Of a DNA stretch of 7,452 nt, positions 1-7,041 are shown one piece after another (position 1 is the first letter of the stretch; every line of letters begins with the position of its first letter). This stretch comes from Spirochaetaceae bacterium (GTDB lineage: Bacteria; Spirochaetota; Spirochaetia; Treponematales; Rectinemataceae), in assembly GCA_003452735.1 (NCBI GenBank), contig DMNL01000126.1, positions 1-7,452 of the forward strand, written 5' to 3'. Made by a program: the position numbers and the translations under genes. The notes under the pieces were generated by a model. It was not told the origin of the DNA, searched no databases, and worked only from the letters and a program-made list of their open reading frames with translations.

Positions 1-241
1 AAAAGAAAATAAAGATCAAAGCTAGAATCATAGCTCCCGCTATGGCGCATACAAGCCCAATCACCCAGGAATGAAACAAGAAAGAGCCCAGAACCGCGAA
101 GAATGCAGCCATGAGCATCATGCCTTCCATGGCAATGTTAAAGATGCCTGCGTAAAATGTCAGAGTTCCGCCGAGTGCAGCAAGCAGAATGGGAGTTGCT
201 CCGGAAATCATGCCTACTATTAAGCCAATTACGATATTCAT
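1..241 (-). CDS. BMP-type ABC importer, permease B (partial, C-terminus beyond window)
   Basis: This is the second membrane subunit of the importer, the NupQ-like partner of the upstream permease. Only the first 80 codons are present; the gene runs off the left edge. The peptide begins [11 protein letters not shown] and is almost entirely hydrophobic. It holds the motif seen near the start of this permease family: a run ending in LAALGG, then [14 protein letters not shown] at about residues 36-49, equivalent to the usual NLGxEGxML segment. About two to three membrane spans can be seen. The ATG overlaps the stop codon of permease A by 4 bp (ATGA, 238-241). An AAGGGAG ribosome binding site lies 8 nt upstream, inside the preceding gene, so the two permeases should be made together as a heterodimer. 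Substrate is inferred only from the family: nucleosides are most likely. Family assignment is strong. Confidence 0.9.
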   Translation of the reverse strand, partial: MNIVIGLIVGMISGATPILLAALGGTLTFYAGIFNIAMEGMMLMAAFFAVLGSFLFHSWVIGLVCAIAGAMILALIFIFF

Positions 242-1275
242 GCTGCATGCTCCCTTGCTTGACGTCGGGCTGCGAGTTTATCGAAGGCCAACACTGCGTA
301 TTCGCGCGTAGCCACTATGACGAGCACGAGTACCGCTTGAAGCACCTGCGCTATCTCGCTTGGAACATTAGTTATTAACTCCATGCCCAGCGCTCCCGTC
401 TGAATCGCCGATACAAAGATGCCATAGATGAGCGTCTCCACAAGCCCATTGTTCGCCATAATAGCGACCATTATTCCATCCCATGCATAGTTGGCGCCAA
501 GCCCTTTGATGAATCTATGCGGACCGGCCATTACCACAAGCCCGCCCGCAAGCCCGGCAAGTGCACCGGTGACCAGCATTACCGCGACGAAATTGCCTCG
601 CACATCGCAGCCGCCAATACGCGCAAAGAGCGAATTCTGACCTGTGATGCGCCACTCATAGCCCGCGCGCCAGCGCTGAAAAACGAACCACATGATAGCC
701 ACAGACATAAGCATCACAATAACAGATGAGCTCAAAGATCCTATTTCAGGCATCCAGCCACTCTTGGCAATAGGCGGGGTCATGGGCGAGAATGCCTTCT
801 TGTCCATAAAAGGATATGCAATTGCCCATGCAGTAAAGAAATCCGCAATCATGTTGAGCATTAGAGTGACAATGAATTCGCTCATGTCGAAGGCTTGGCG
901 TAAAAGGGCCGCTAGACCCGACCATAGCGCGCCACCTGCGATAGCGCATAGCATGAGAAGTGGAATTTCGAGAAATGGCGGAAGGTTTGTATAGAGCCCT
1001 GCCAGCGTCGCCGCAAGAGCTCCGAATGCGAACTGCCCGGGCTGTCCTAGGTTGACAGGCCCGGAGGCAAAAGCTATTGCTGCGGACAGTCCAGTTAGCA
1101 CAAGCGGCACGGCGTTCTTTAGGGTAGTAGTAAATGGCCCAAGCCCGCCAATCGAAAATTGCGCCAGAGCTCCGTATGTTGCTAAAGGCTCATAACCTTG
1201 CAGCAACATGATAAGAGCACCTACCGCCAGCGCGATTACGACACCAAGCACACCACTGATTATTTTGCGTATCAT
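238..1275 (-). CDS. BMP-type ABC importer, permease A
   Basis: This is the first membrane subunit of a BMP/Nup-type ABC importer (BPD_transp_2 superfamily, NupP-like), 345 aa and of usual length. About nine to ten hydrophobic segments are visible, beginning with residues 5-25. Family signatures are [14 protein letters not shown] at residues 73-86 (the NxGxxGQ loop), [14 protein letters not shown] at 133-146, and the conserved cytoplasmic coupling stretch from about 208 (WRITGQN) to 276, including GALAGLAGG at 237-245. The C-terminus is short, basic and cytoplasmic ([13 protein letters not shown]). Its ATG overlaps the stop of the ATPase gene by 4 bp (1272-1275), with an AAGGGA-type ribosome binding site at about 1286-1291. 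Its own stop overlaps the start of permease B. It should pair with permease B to form the translocation channel, driven by the ATPase encoded upstream. The substrate cannot be read from the permease alone; purine nucleosides are the usual cargo, and riboflavin and other cargoes are known in relatives. Confidence 0.93.
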   Translation of the reverse strand: MIRKIISGVLGVVIALAVGALIMLLQGYEPLATYGALAQFSIGGLGPFTTTLKNAVPLVLTGLSAAIAFASGPVNLGQPGQFAFGALAATLAGLYTNLPPFLEIPLLMLCAIAGGALWSGLAALLRQAFDMSEFIVTLMLNMIADFFTAWAIAYPFMDKKAFSPMTPPIAKSGWMPEIGSLSSSVIVMLMSVAIMWFVFQRWRAGYEWRITGQNSLFARIGGCDVRGNFVAVMLVTGALAGLAGGLVVMAGPHRFIKGLGANYAWDGIMVAIMANNGLVETLIYGIFVSAIQTGALGMELITNVPSEIAQVLQAVLVLVIVATREYAVLAFDKLAARRQAREHAA

Positions 1276-2801
1276 GCTGTAAGCTTCCCTTCTAGCATAT
1301 AGCGCCCAACTTCTTCGATCGAGGTCTGGTCGGTAACAAGATCCGCCACTATTCTTCCGCGATGCATCACGAGTATTCTATCTGCGATTAAAAAAAGTTC
1401 TTCGAGATCCGCAGAGATGACAAGAATGGCTCGATTTTCCTGGCGCATAGAGAGAATCTGATCATGCACATACTCGATCGATCCAACATCTAGCCCTCGA
1501 GTTGGCTGATCCATCAAGAAGAAAGGAGTGGGCAACAATAGCTCGCGGCCAAGGATTGCCTTTTGCTGGTTGCCTCCAGATAGCGATCTAAATGGGTTCT
1601 GATATGATGCCATCTGCACAGAAAAGCGCTCGGCAAGAGATTCGACAAAAGTCCGCGCAGTGCGGTAGTTTAGTACAAGGCCTCTCCATTTCGAAAAATC
1701 CGGATTAAGTCGATGGTGTGTCATTATGGCATTGTCCAATATCGAAGCGGGAATACTAGCTCCCATCTTGGCCCTATCTTGCGGCACAAAGGAAATCAAT
1801 TTGCGCCGTTCGAGAATGGTAAGTCGAGTGATTTCCTTGTTGCCGACTTCTATATGCCCGCCGCTTGGCTCGGTCAATCCCATGATACAGTTGACCAGTT
1901 CGAACTGACCATTGCCTTCCACACCTGCTATGCCGACAATTTCGCCTGCGTGAACCGAAAACGAAATATCATCAAGAAGTTTAAGACCATCGCGTCGCAC
2001 AAGGTTCAGATTCTTCGTTTCGAACATCTTCGATCCGCTCTCATGAGGAGCGCGCTTAGAGGTAAAGATGACCTGCCTGCCGACCATCATCTGAGCGAGC
2101 TCTGCCTTGCTTGTTTCCGCAGCGGCCACAGTTGCGATTTTTTTGCCCTTACGCATGACGGTTATTCGATCGCTGAGCTCGAGCACTTCATCGAGCCGAT
2201 GGGAAATGAAAAGAATCGTAGTGCCTTTGTCGCGCAGACGCTTTAGCTCGGAAAAAAGCTGAGGAATTTCCTGAGGAGCCAACACCGATGTCGGTTCGTC
2301 TAGTATGAGAACCGAGACATTTCGGTAGAGCAGTTTGAGAATTTCGACCTTCTGGCGAGCGGCGACGGAGATGCGGTCAACGATGGCCTCGGGATCGATG
2401 TTGAACTGAAATTCGTCGACTTTTGCTCGCACGAGCTCGATTGCTTGCTTGACGTCTAGCTTGCCTGCAGAGCCCCGAATGGGCTCCGCGCCGAGCACGA
2501 CATTTTGCCAGACCTTGTACTGAGAGATGAGCTCGATTTCCTGATGAACCATTCCAATGCCCATCGCTATCGCATCGGCGGGCTTCTTGAAGTGAACAGC
2601 ATTGCCGTTTAGACGGACGGTACCGGAATCGAATGGCACTAGACCATAAAGGATCTTCATCAACGTGCTTTTGCCAGCGCCGTTCTCTCCTATTATCGAA
2701 TGTATTTCGCCTTTTCGAAATCCGACGGAGACATTGTCTACCGCGAGGACATTGGGCGGATATACTTTGACAATATGTTCAAGCGAAATAAAATCATCCA
2801 T
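1272..2801 (-). CDS. BMP-type ABC importer, double-domain ATPase
   Basis: This is a cytoplasmic ATPase of 509 aa with two fused ABC domains, the layout of NupO/RbsA-type importers. Domain 1 has Walker A GENGAGKS (38-45), Q-loop Q87, a degenerate signature ISVAARQ (144-150), Walker B VLILDEP (164-170) and switch histidine H201. Domain 2 has GVEGNGQF (293-300) where Walker A should be, so the catalytic lysine is Gln299. Its signature is perfect, SGGNQQK (408-414), and its Walker B FFLMDQP (427-433) has Gln432 in place of the catalytic Glu. A weakened second ATP site is usual in this family, so one composite site is expected to hydrolyse ATP. The start ATG has only a weak ribosome binding site (AAAGTGG, 2808-2814 on the complement), but the N-terminus [14 protein letters not shown] fits the family. 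It follows the binding-protein gene after a 251-bp gap and overlaps permease A by 4 bp. Confidence 0.95.
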   Translation of the reverse strand: MDDFISLEHIVKVYPPNVLAVDNVSVGFRKGEIHSIIGENGAGKSTLMKILYGLVPFDSGTVRLNGNAVHFKKPADAIAMGIGMVHQEIELISQYKVWQNVVLGAEPIRGSAGKLDVKQAIELVRAKVDEFQFNIDPEAIVDRISVAARQKVEILKLLYRNVSVLILDEPTSVLAPQEIPQLFSELKRLRDKGTTILFISHRLDEVLELSDRITVMRKGKKIATVAAAETSKAELAQMMVGRQVIFTSKRAPHESGSKMFETKNLNLVRRDGLKLLDDISFSVHAGEIVGIAGVEGNGQFELVNCIMGLTEPSGGHIEVGNKEITRLTILERRKLISFVPQDRAKMGASIPASILDNAIMTHHRLNPDFSKWRGLVLNYRTARTFVESLAERFSVQMASYQNPFRSLSGGNQQKAILGRELLLPTPFFLMDQPTRGLDVGSIEYVHDQILSMRQENRAILVISADLEELFLIADRILVMHRGRIVADLVTDQTSIEEVGRYMLEGKLTA

Positions 2802-2843
2802 GAGTTGCCACTTTCAATTAAAAATCAATGATATAGAAAAAAG

Positions 2844-2897
2844 ATTGGGCCTATCTTTAATATTGGGCTTGCTCTTGGCATTGGACTTGTCCTTGGC
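2844..2897. repeat. 18-bp degenerate tandem repeat, three units, intergenic
   Basis: Three consecutive 18-bp units start at 2844, 2862 and 2880, each opening with ATTGGGC or ATTGGAC on the plus strand. Units 2 and 3 match at 15 of 18 positions; unit 1 shares mainly the opening seven bases with unit 2. The array lies in the gap between the binding-protein gene and the ATPase gene, close to the ATPase start. I see no clear hairpin, terminator or promoter in it. It may be a decayed minisatellite, or it may affect the mRNA between a highly expressed binding protein and its downstream transporter genes; that role is inference. Confidence 0.6.
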
Positions 2898-2937
2898 GAA
2901 AGAAAGCGCTGGAAGGTGAGCGCGCATAGTTCTCAAT

Positions 2938-3017
2938 TAGCAGCGCCCAGCTTAATCTTATGGCTCTCTGCTAGCAGCGCCCACCTTTTTCTGACAAGCG
3001 CCAATATTATTCTGACA
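2938..3017. repeat. Short direct repeats including a 21-bp tandem pair, intergenic
   Basis: Two adjacent 21-bp units (2976-2996 and 2997-3017) both begin AGCGCC and end TTCTGACA; they match at 17 of 21 positions. A 12-bp exact direct repeat, TAGCAGCGCCCA, occurs at 2938-2949 and again at 2972-2983, the second copy running into the first 21-bp unit. A 10-bp palindrome (CTGCTAGCAG) lies at about 2969-2978. Together with the 18-bp array at 2844-2897, these repeats account for about half of the 251-bp gap (2802-3052) between the binding-protein and ATPase genes. No stable terminator stem followed by a T run was seen on the minus strand, so the transporter genes can still be one transcript. Confidence 0.55.
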
Positions 3018-3052
3018 GGCCTATGGAATCAGCTTCGGATCCTAGACGATCA

Positions 3053-4090
3053 TCACTGCCAGACATTCTCGCCATTGTATAGAGGAACCTTCAGCTTTCC
3101 ATCTATGATCTGCTGGCGTGCTGTCTTGACCTTGTCGACGATTTTTTTGGGAAGAACCTGCTGTTTTGCATCGAAGACGAGGTCTACACCACCGCTTGCA
3201 AGATCTGCGTTGATGATGACACCAGGTTTATATGTACCATCCATGATGGTCTTAAAGACCGACTCTATGCTGGCGCCGACATTCTTCACCGCACTGGCAA
3301 TGACGTGACCTGGTTCTAGGTCGTTCTGGTTTGTATCGACGCCAATAGCATAAAGCCCGCGCTCTGCTGCTGCTTGCAGTACACCGATACCCGCGGCGGC
3401 TGCTACCTGGTAGATAACATCAGCTTTCTGATCGTAGAGCTGTAGTGCGGCCTGTTTGCCTTTTGCCGAATCATCCCAAGCCCCGCCAAGCGATTTGGTC
3501 AGCACCTTTATGTTCTTGTCCACCGCTTTGGCGCCCTGCTGATAACCGAAGACAAATGCACTGACTATTGGGTCTGTATCGCCTCCAATGACGCCTATGA
3601 TTTTGTCTTTGTTTACGCCTTTTAGCGAGGTCTCCATAGTGGCAAGTGCTGCGGTCATGCCTGCAAGATAGGAACTCTGCTCGGCAAGAAAGAAGACCGA
3701 TGTGATAGTCTTTTTCGGATTTTCGACTATCGTATCGATGTTGACGAAAACCTTATTGGGATATTTATCCGCTATCGCCATGAGCTGATCTTCGAAGCCA
3801 TAGGAGATGACGAAAATCACGTCGGCGTACTGGACTGCCGCATCTAGTGCAGGCTGGAACTTTCCTGCATCGAAGTTACATTCGATAGTGCGAGTCTGAA
3901 CCTTATAGTTCTTCTCGATGTTCTTGATGCCCGCCTCTCCGGAATCATAGAATGCATTGTCGCCGAGAGCGCCATTTATGAGGTACACGACCCGGTCTGT
4001 CTTTACTGCAGGACCAGCGCCGAAGACATTGATTGCGGAGGCAATGATCATGACTGCCGCAATAACCACGAAATATCTTTTGCCTTTCAT
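3053..4090 (-). CDS. BMP/PnrA-family substrate-binding protein, probable nucleoside binder
   Basis: This is the periplasmic binding protein (345 aa) of the importer, family BMP/Med/PnrA. Residues 1 to about 25 are a signal peptide: KGKR, then a hydrophobic core, then AINVFGAG. There is no cysteine near its end, so it is probably a free periplasmic protein and not a lipoprotein as many relatives are. Family motifs in order are GDNAFYDSG (43-51), EQSSYLAGMTAA (137-148), GVIGGDTDP (166-174) plus GYQQGAK (182-188), GGAWDDSAKGK (202-212), IGVDTNQ (249-255) and SAVKNV (266-271). D252 and K269 sit where the family has conserved ligand-pocket residues. The start is supported by a strong AGGGGG ribosome binding site 4 to 5 nt upstream and a near-consensus promoter. 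It is the first gene of the operon. Purine nucleosides are the likely ligand by analogy with Treponema PnrA and Bacillus NupN; the RfuA-like riboflavin binders are the main alternative. Confidence 0.93.
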   Translation of the reverse strand: MKGKRYFVVIAAVMIIASAINVFGAGPAVKTDRVVYLINGALGDNAFYDSGEAGIKNIEKNYKVQTRTIECNFDAGKFQPALDAAVQYADVIFVISYGFEDQLMAIADKYPNKVFVNIDTIVENPKKTITSVFFLAEQSSYLAGMTAALATMETSLKGVNKDKIIGVIGGDTDPIVSAFVFGYQQGAKAVDKNIKVLTKSLGGAWDDSAKGKQAALQLYDQKADVIYQVAAAAGIGVLQAAAERGLYAIGVDTNQNDLEPGHVIASAVKNVGASIESVFKTIMDGTYKPGVIINADLASGGVDLVFDAKQQVLPKKIVDKVKTARQQIIDGKLKVPLYNGENVWQ

Positions 4091-4118
4091 GGGGACCCCC
4101 TAATATTCTTAGCTTAAA

Positions 4119-4147
4119 ATTATAAGGCGGGGTGCCGAAACCGTCAA
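4119..4147 (-). promoter_or_regulatory. Sigma-70-type promoter of the importer operon
   Basis: On the minus strand, TTGACG (4147-4142) and TATAAT (4124-4119) are separated by exactly 17 nt, which is 11 of 12 consensus bases at the ideal spacing. Transcription should start near 4112, giving a leader of only about 22 nt that already contains the AGGGGGT ribosome binding site (4101-4095). If that start is right, there is no room for a purine or FMN riboswitch. It lies about 100 bp from the NrdR sites of the divergent gene, so I expect separate control. Confidence 0.8.
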
Positions 4148-4231
4148 CAATGTAAAAGAATTCAAAACAGATGAAGCCTAATCCGGGTTCGCTAAATTAA
4201 GAATATTTAAGATTCTTGATACTTTTGCCTC

Positions 4232-4260
4232 TTGCGTCCGCCCAATGACCAATATATATT
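4232..4260 (+). promoter_or_regulatory. Candidate promoter of nrdDG
   Basis: A TATATT -10 candidate (4255-4260) lies 17 nt after TTGCGT (4232-4237), a 3-of-6 match to the -35 consensus. The -10 lies inside the first NrdR-like box, and the start point would fall between the two boxes, a layout suited to repression by NrdR. An alternative -10, TATAGT (4288-4293), lies in the second box but has a poorer -35. The choice is tentative because the TA-rich boxes mimic -10 elements. Confidence 0.35.
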
Positions 4261-4264
4261 GTGT
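4249..4264 (+). promoter_or_regulatory. NrdR box 1 (upstream)
   Basis: The 16-mer CCAATATATATTGTGT matches the NrdR consensus (acaCwAtATaTwGtgt) at about 14 of 16 positions. NrdR is an ATP/dATP-sensing zinc-finger and ATP-cone repressor of ribonucleotide reductase genes. The box lies 45 bp before the nrdD start and 31 bp (start to start) from box 2. No nrdR gene is in this window. Confidence 0.8.
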
Positions 4265-4279
4265 CTTTGCTGGCATAGC

Positions 4280-4295
4280 ACACAATATATAGTAG
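4280..4295 (+). promoter_or_regulatory. NrdR box 2 (downstream)
   Basis: The 16-mer ACACAATATATAGTAG matches the NrdR consensus at about 14 of 16 positions. Its start is 31 bp after that of box 1, close to three helical turns, the spacing typical of paired NrdR sites. Its last bases touch the AGAGG ribosome binding site of nrdD (4294-4298). Bound repressor here would block transcription and lie over the translation start region. Confidence 0.8.
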
Positions 4296-4308
4296 AGGTA
4301 ATCGAGAT

Positions 4309-7041
4309 ATGACGAAAGGAACAGAGATTCCTAGCCTTTTTGGACCCGATTTTCTGGAATGGCAAGTTGTTCCGCCTATAAAGAGCGTGGTGAAACGCTC
4401 TGGAGAAGTGGTGGGTTACGATAGACATAAAATAGAGAAAGCCATAGAAAAAGCATTCGTCGCAACGAATACATCGATCCTTGATAATCAAGGGAATAGC
4501 AAACCTGTTCTATACACAGACCTTGCGGAGAAAAAGATTAAGGAACTAATTCAGGCTCGCCATCCTAACTCTATACCAGCTATCGAGGAGATTCAGGATA
4601 TAGTCGAAACCATTCTGATCGAACAGAGAGAGACTGCAGTTGCGAAGGCTTATATCCTATACCGAGCCCGGCATGAAGCAATTCGCGACACAAAGAAGCT
4701 TATGTTGGACATTTCGGCGACCATGAATGGATATCTCGCTCGATCGGACTGGCGCGTCAATGAGAATGCCAATGTCAACTATTCGCTTGGTGGGCTTATT
4801 CTGCATAATTCGGGAAGCGTAACAGCGAACTACTGGCTCACGCAGATATACCCGAAAGATATCGCAGAAGCTCATCGAAATGCCGACTTTCATATCCACG
4901 ATCTTTCCATGTTCTCGGGTTACTGCGCAGGCTGGTCTTTGAGGGATTTGATCCGCGAAGGGCTGGGCGGTATTCCTGACAAGATTTCATCGAAGCCGGC
5001 AAGTCATCTTTCCACTCTCGCCAATCAAATGGTGAATTTTCTTGGAATTCTTCAGAATGAATGGGCTGGAGCCCAGGCCTTCAGCTCTTTTGATACCTAT
5101 CTCGCCCCCTTTGTGAGAGTGGACAACTTGAGCGACAAGGAGATAAAACAGAGCCTTCAGAGCTTTGTCTTTGGGGTAAACACGCCATCGCGCTGGGGGA
5201 GTCAGGCGCCTTTTACGAATATCACGCTGGACTGGACCGTGCCGGAGGATCTGCGCGAAAAACCAGCCATTGTAGGGGGAAAGGAACTCGATTTTTGTTA
5301 TGGCGATTGCAAGCCAGAAATGGACAGGATTAACAGGGCTTTTATCGAACTCATGCTCGAAGGAGATGCATCGGGCAGAGGCTTTCAATATCCCATACCT
5401 ACCTATAATGTGACACGCGATTTCGACTGGGACTCCCCGAATGCAAAGCTTTTGTTCGAAATGACGGCTAAATATGGCACACCCTATTTTCAGAATTTTA
5501 TCAATTCTGATCTGAATCCAGCCGATGTCCGCAGTATGTGCTGTAGGCTCAGGCTGGATAAGCGAGAACTTCGGAAAAAAGGCGGCGGGCTATTCGGAGC
5601 CGATGAGCTCACTGGCTCGATAGGCGTCGTGACGATCAATTTGCCCAGAATTGGTTATCTTTCGCGAAACGAAAAAGAATTCTTCAGCCGACTCGATGAG
5701 CTGATGGAAAAAGCAAAGAGAAGTCTTGTTATAAAGCGCAAGGTTATTCAGCGCTTGCTCGATGCGGGTCTGTTTCCTTATACAAAACGGTATCTAAGGA
5801 CTTTCGAGAATCACTTTAGTACGATTGGCATTGTGGGGATGAACGAATGCCTTCAAAATTTCTTTTCCTCATCAGTCACAACGGCTACGGAAGAAGGGAG
5901 AGATTTTGCTCTTAAGCTTCTTAAATACATGAAGATCAGGCTTGCCGATTTTCAGGAAGAAACGGGAGATCTATTCAACCTGGAAGCAACGCCTGCGGAG
6001 TCTACCTCCTATAGACTTGCAAAGCACGATAAGGAAAGGTATCCGGAGATCATAACCTCTGGCGCCGATGAGCCCTATTACACGAATTCCTCACAGCTTC
6101 CCGTTGGATATACCTCCGACATTTTCGATGCGCTCGACCTGCAAGAGGAGTTGCAGACAGTCTATACAGGCGGAACGGTCTTCCATGTATTCCTTGGTGA
6201 AGCCATCTCTGACTGGCGAGCATGCTCTCAGCTTGTAAAGACTATAGCCTATTCATATAGAATCCCTTATTTTACCATCTCTCCAACCTATTCCATTTGT
6301 CCGATACATGGCTATCTCGCCGGAGAACACTTTTTTTGCCCACTATGCGCCGCAGAAGAGCGTAGAAAAATGGAGCAAAGGGGCGAGAAGATGGGCGAGG
6401 GCGCCCAGATTCTCGGGACAAGAACCGAAGTCTATAGCCGCATAGTCGGGTATTATCGTTCGGTGAAGAACTGGAATGCAGGCAAAAGGGCAGAATATAA
6501 GGAAAGGCGCGTATTCGATCCCGACTCAAAACCGAACGAAAGAGCGACGTGCAATAGCCTAGCGCAGAGGGATTGCAAGGCGGAGTCTGATAGCCCTGAG
6601 CAGAGGGATGACTCGGCGGAGTCTCATAGCCCCGAGCATTATGCAAGCGGGACGCTGGATGATGGCATTGAGGGCGAAAAGCACAAGGCGCAGGATGATG
6701 TTATTGAGCAAGATAAAAGCGAGGTGCATTATGATGGCACTGAACGAGATAAAAGCAAGGTACATCATAATAGTAATCATAATGGCGCTTCCAGAGTGCT
6801 TCTTTTTGCGAGGAAAAGCTGTCCGAACTGTCCACCGGTAAGAAGGGCTCTAGCTGGCAATATTGATTTCGAGGAAATCGATGCCGATTCGCAGGAAGGA
6901 ATGTCTCAGGCTTCTCGATTTGAAATATATTCTACACCAACCGTCCTCGTACTCAGTGAAAATGGAGAGATAGCAGCGCGCCTGTGTAATGTAACAGAGC
7001 TCAAGAAATTTTTTGTGGCGCAGGAAAACATGCATTCATGA
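4309..7041 (+). CDS. nrdD: Anaerobic (class III) ribonucleoside-triphosphate reductase with C-terminal redoxin domain
   Basis: This enzyme reduces ribonucleoside triphosphates to dNTPs without oxygen, using a glycyl radical set by NrdG. At 910 aa it is about 200 residues longer than usual. Residues 25-125 are an ATP-cone for allosteric control. In the body, ADFHIHDLSMFSGYCAGW carries C206, and SMCCRL (409-414) carries C411/C412, probably the finger loop with the thiyl-radical cysteine. A zinc site follows, with CPIHG at C664/H667 and CPLC at C677/C680. The radical site is RIVGYY, Gly714, followed by WNAGK (722-726). Residues from about 737 to 827 form a charged low-complexity linker with six 12-residue repeats. 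Residues 828-905 resemble thioredoxin/glutaredoxin: a beta strand, CPNC (838-841) and the TP motif with probable cis-Pro877. The start has AGAGG 10 nt upstream. The stop overlaps nrdG by 4 bp. MCC plus the fused redoxin suggest thiol-based rather than formate-based reduction (inference). Confidence 0.96.
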   Translation: MTKGTEIPSLFGPDFLEWQVVPPIKSVVKRSGEVVGYDRHKIEKAIEKAFVATNTSILDNQGNSKPVLYTDLAEKKIKELIQARHPNSIPAIEEIQDIVETILIEQRETAVAKAYILYRARHEAIRDTKKLMLDISATMNGYLARSDWRVNENANVNYSLGGLILHNSGSVTANYWLTQIYPKDIAEAHRNADFHIHDLSMFSGYCAGWSLRDLIREGLGGIPDKISSKPASHLSTLANQMVNFLGILQNEWAGAQAFSSFDTYLAPFVRVDNLSDKEIKQSLQSFVFGVNTPSRWGSQAPFTNITLDWTVPEDLREKPAIVGGKELDFCYGDCKPEMDRINRAFIELMLEGDASGRGFQYPIPTYNVTRDFDWDSPNAKLLFEMTAKYGTPYFQNFINSDLNPADVRSMCCRLRLDKRELRKKGGGLFGADELTGSIGVVTINLPRIGYLSRNEKEFFSRLDELMEKAKRSLVIKRKVIQRLLDAGLFPYTKRYLRTFENHFSTIGIVGMNECLQNFFSSSVTTATEEGRDFALKLLKYMKIRLADFQEETGDLFNLEATPAESTSYRLAKHDKERYPEIITSGADEPYYTNSSQLPVGYTSDIFDALDLQEELQTVYTGGTVFHVFLGEAISDWRACSQLVKTIAYSYRIPYFTISPTYSICPIHGYLAGEHFFCPLCAAEERRKMEQRGEKMGEGAQILGTRTEVYSRIVGYYRSVKNWNAGKRAEYKERRVFDPDSKPNERATCNSLAQRDCKAESDSPEQRDDSAESHSPEHYASGTLDDGIEGEKHKAQDDVIEQDKSEVHYDGTERDKSKVHHNSNHNGASRVLLFARKSCPNCPPVRRALAGNIDFEEIDADSQEGMSQASRFEIYSTPTVLVLSENGEIAARLCNVTELKKFFVAQENMHS
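6554..6769 (+). repeat. 36-bp tandem repeat encoding the NrdD linker, six units
   Basis: Six consecutive 36-bp units start at 6554, 6590, 6626, 6662, 6698 and 6734; a seventh decays after 6770. Each encodes 12 residues, with a loose pattern of Asp/His-Ser/Gly-x-Glu-x-Arg/Asp-Asp/Lys and a later Ala or Val. Units 1 and 2 match at 28 of 36 bases and units 5 and 6 at 27 of 36; the middle units are more diverged. The first half is GC-richer than the second. Reading frame is preserved throughout, giving a hydrophilic, probably disordered tether (about residues 749-820) between the radical enzyme and its redoxin domain. Confidence 0.8.

Noticed and set aside
1713..2246. Long plus-strand open frame of 177 codons opposite the ATPase gene.
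   Set aside because: It lies fully antisense to a well-supported ABC ATPase, shows no recognisable domain, and is best explained by codon bias of the real gene.
1272..2801. Loss of catalytic residues in the second ABC domain (Gln299 for Walker A Lys, Gln432 for Walker B Glu).
   Set aside because: A degenerate second site is normal in RbsA/NupO-type double ATPases, so this is not a sign of a broken gene.
2800..2919. A plus-strand 39-codon reading frame with a hydrophobic stretch (LSLILGLLLALDLSLA), a possible small membrane peptide.
   Set aside because: No ribosome binding site before its ATG, it starts on the palindromic CATG of the ATPase start, and its hydrophobic pattern is a by-product of the 18-bp repeat.
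2802..3052. Possible terminator or internal promoter between binding-protein and ATPase genes.
   Set aside because: No GC-rich stem followed by a T run and no convincing -35/-10 pair on the minus strand; only short palindromes such as CTGCTAGCAG.
4199..4217. AAGAAT/ATTCTT inverted repeat in the divergent promoter region.
   Set aside because: A 6-bp AT-rich stem with a 7-nt loop is expected by chance here and matches no known operator I can name.
6554..6769. Regular spacing of about 36 bp considered as a CRISPR array.
   Set aside because: The units are contiguous and diverged, with no constant repeat alternating with unique spacers, and they keep the nrdD reading frame.
6272..6780. Minus-strand open frames with repetitive proline- or isoleucine-rich peptides.
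   Set aside because: They are the antisense reading of the NrdD linker repeat; a 36-bp array stays open and repetitive in several frames.
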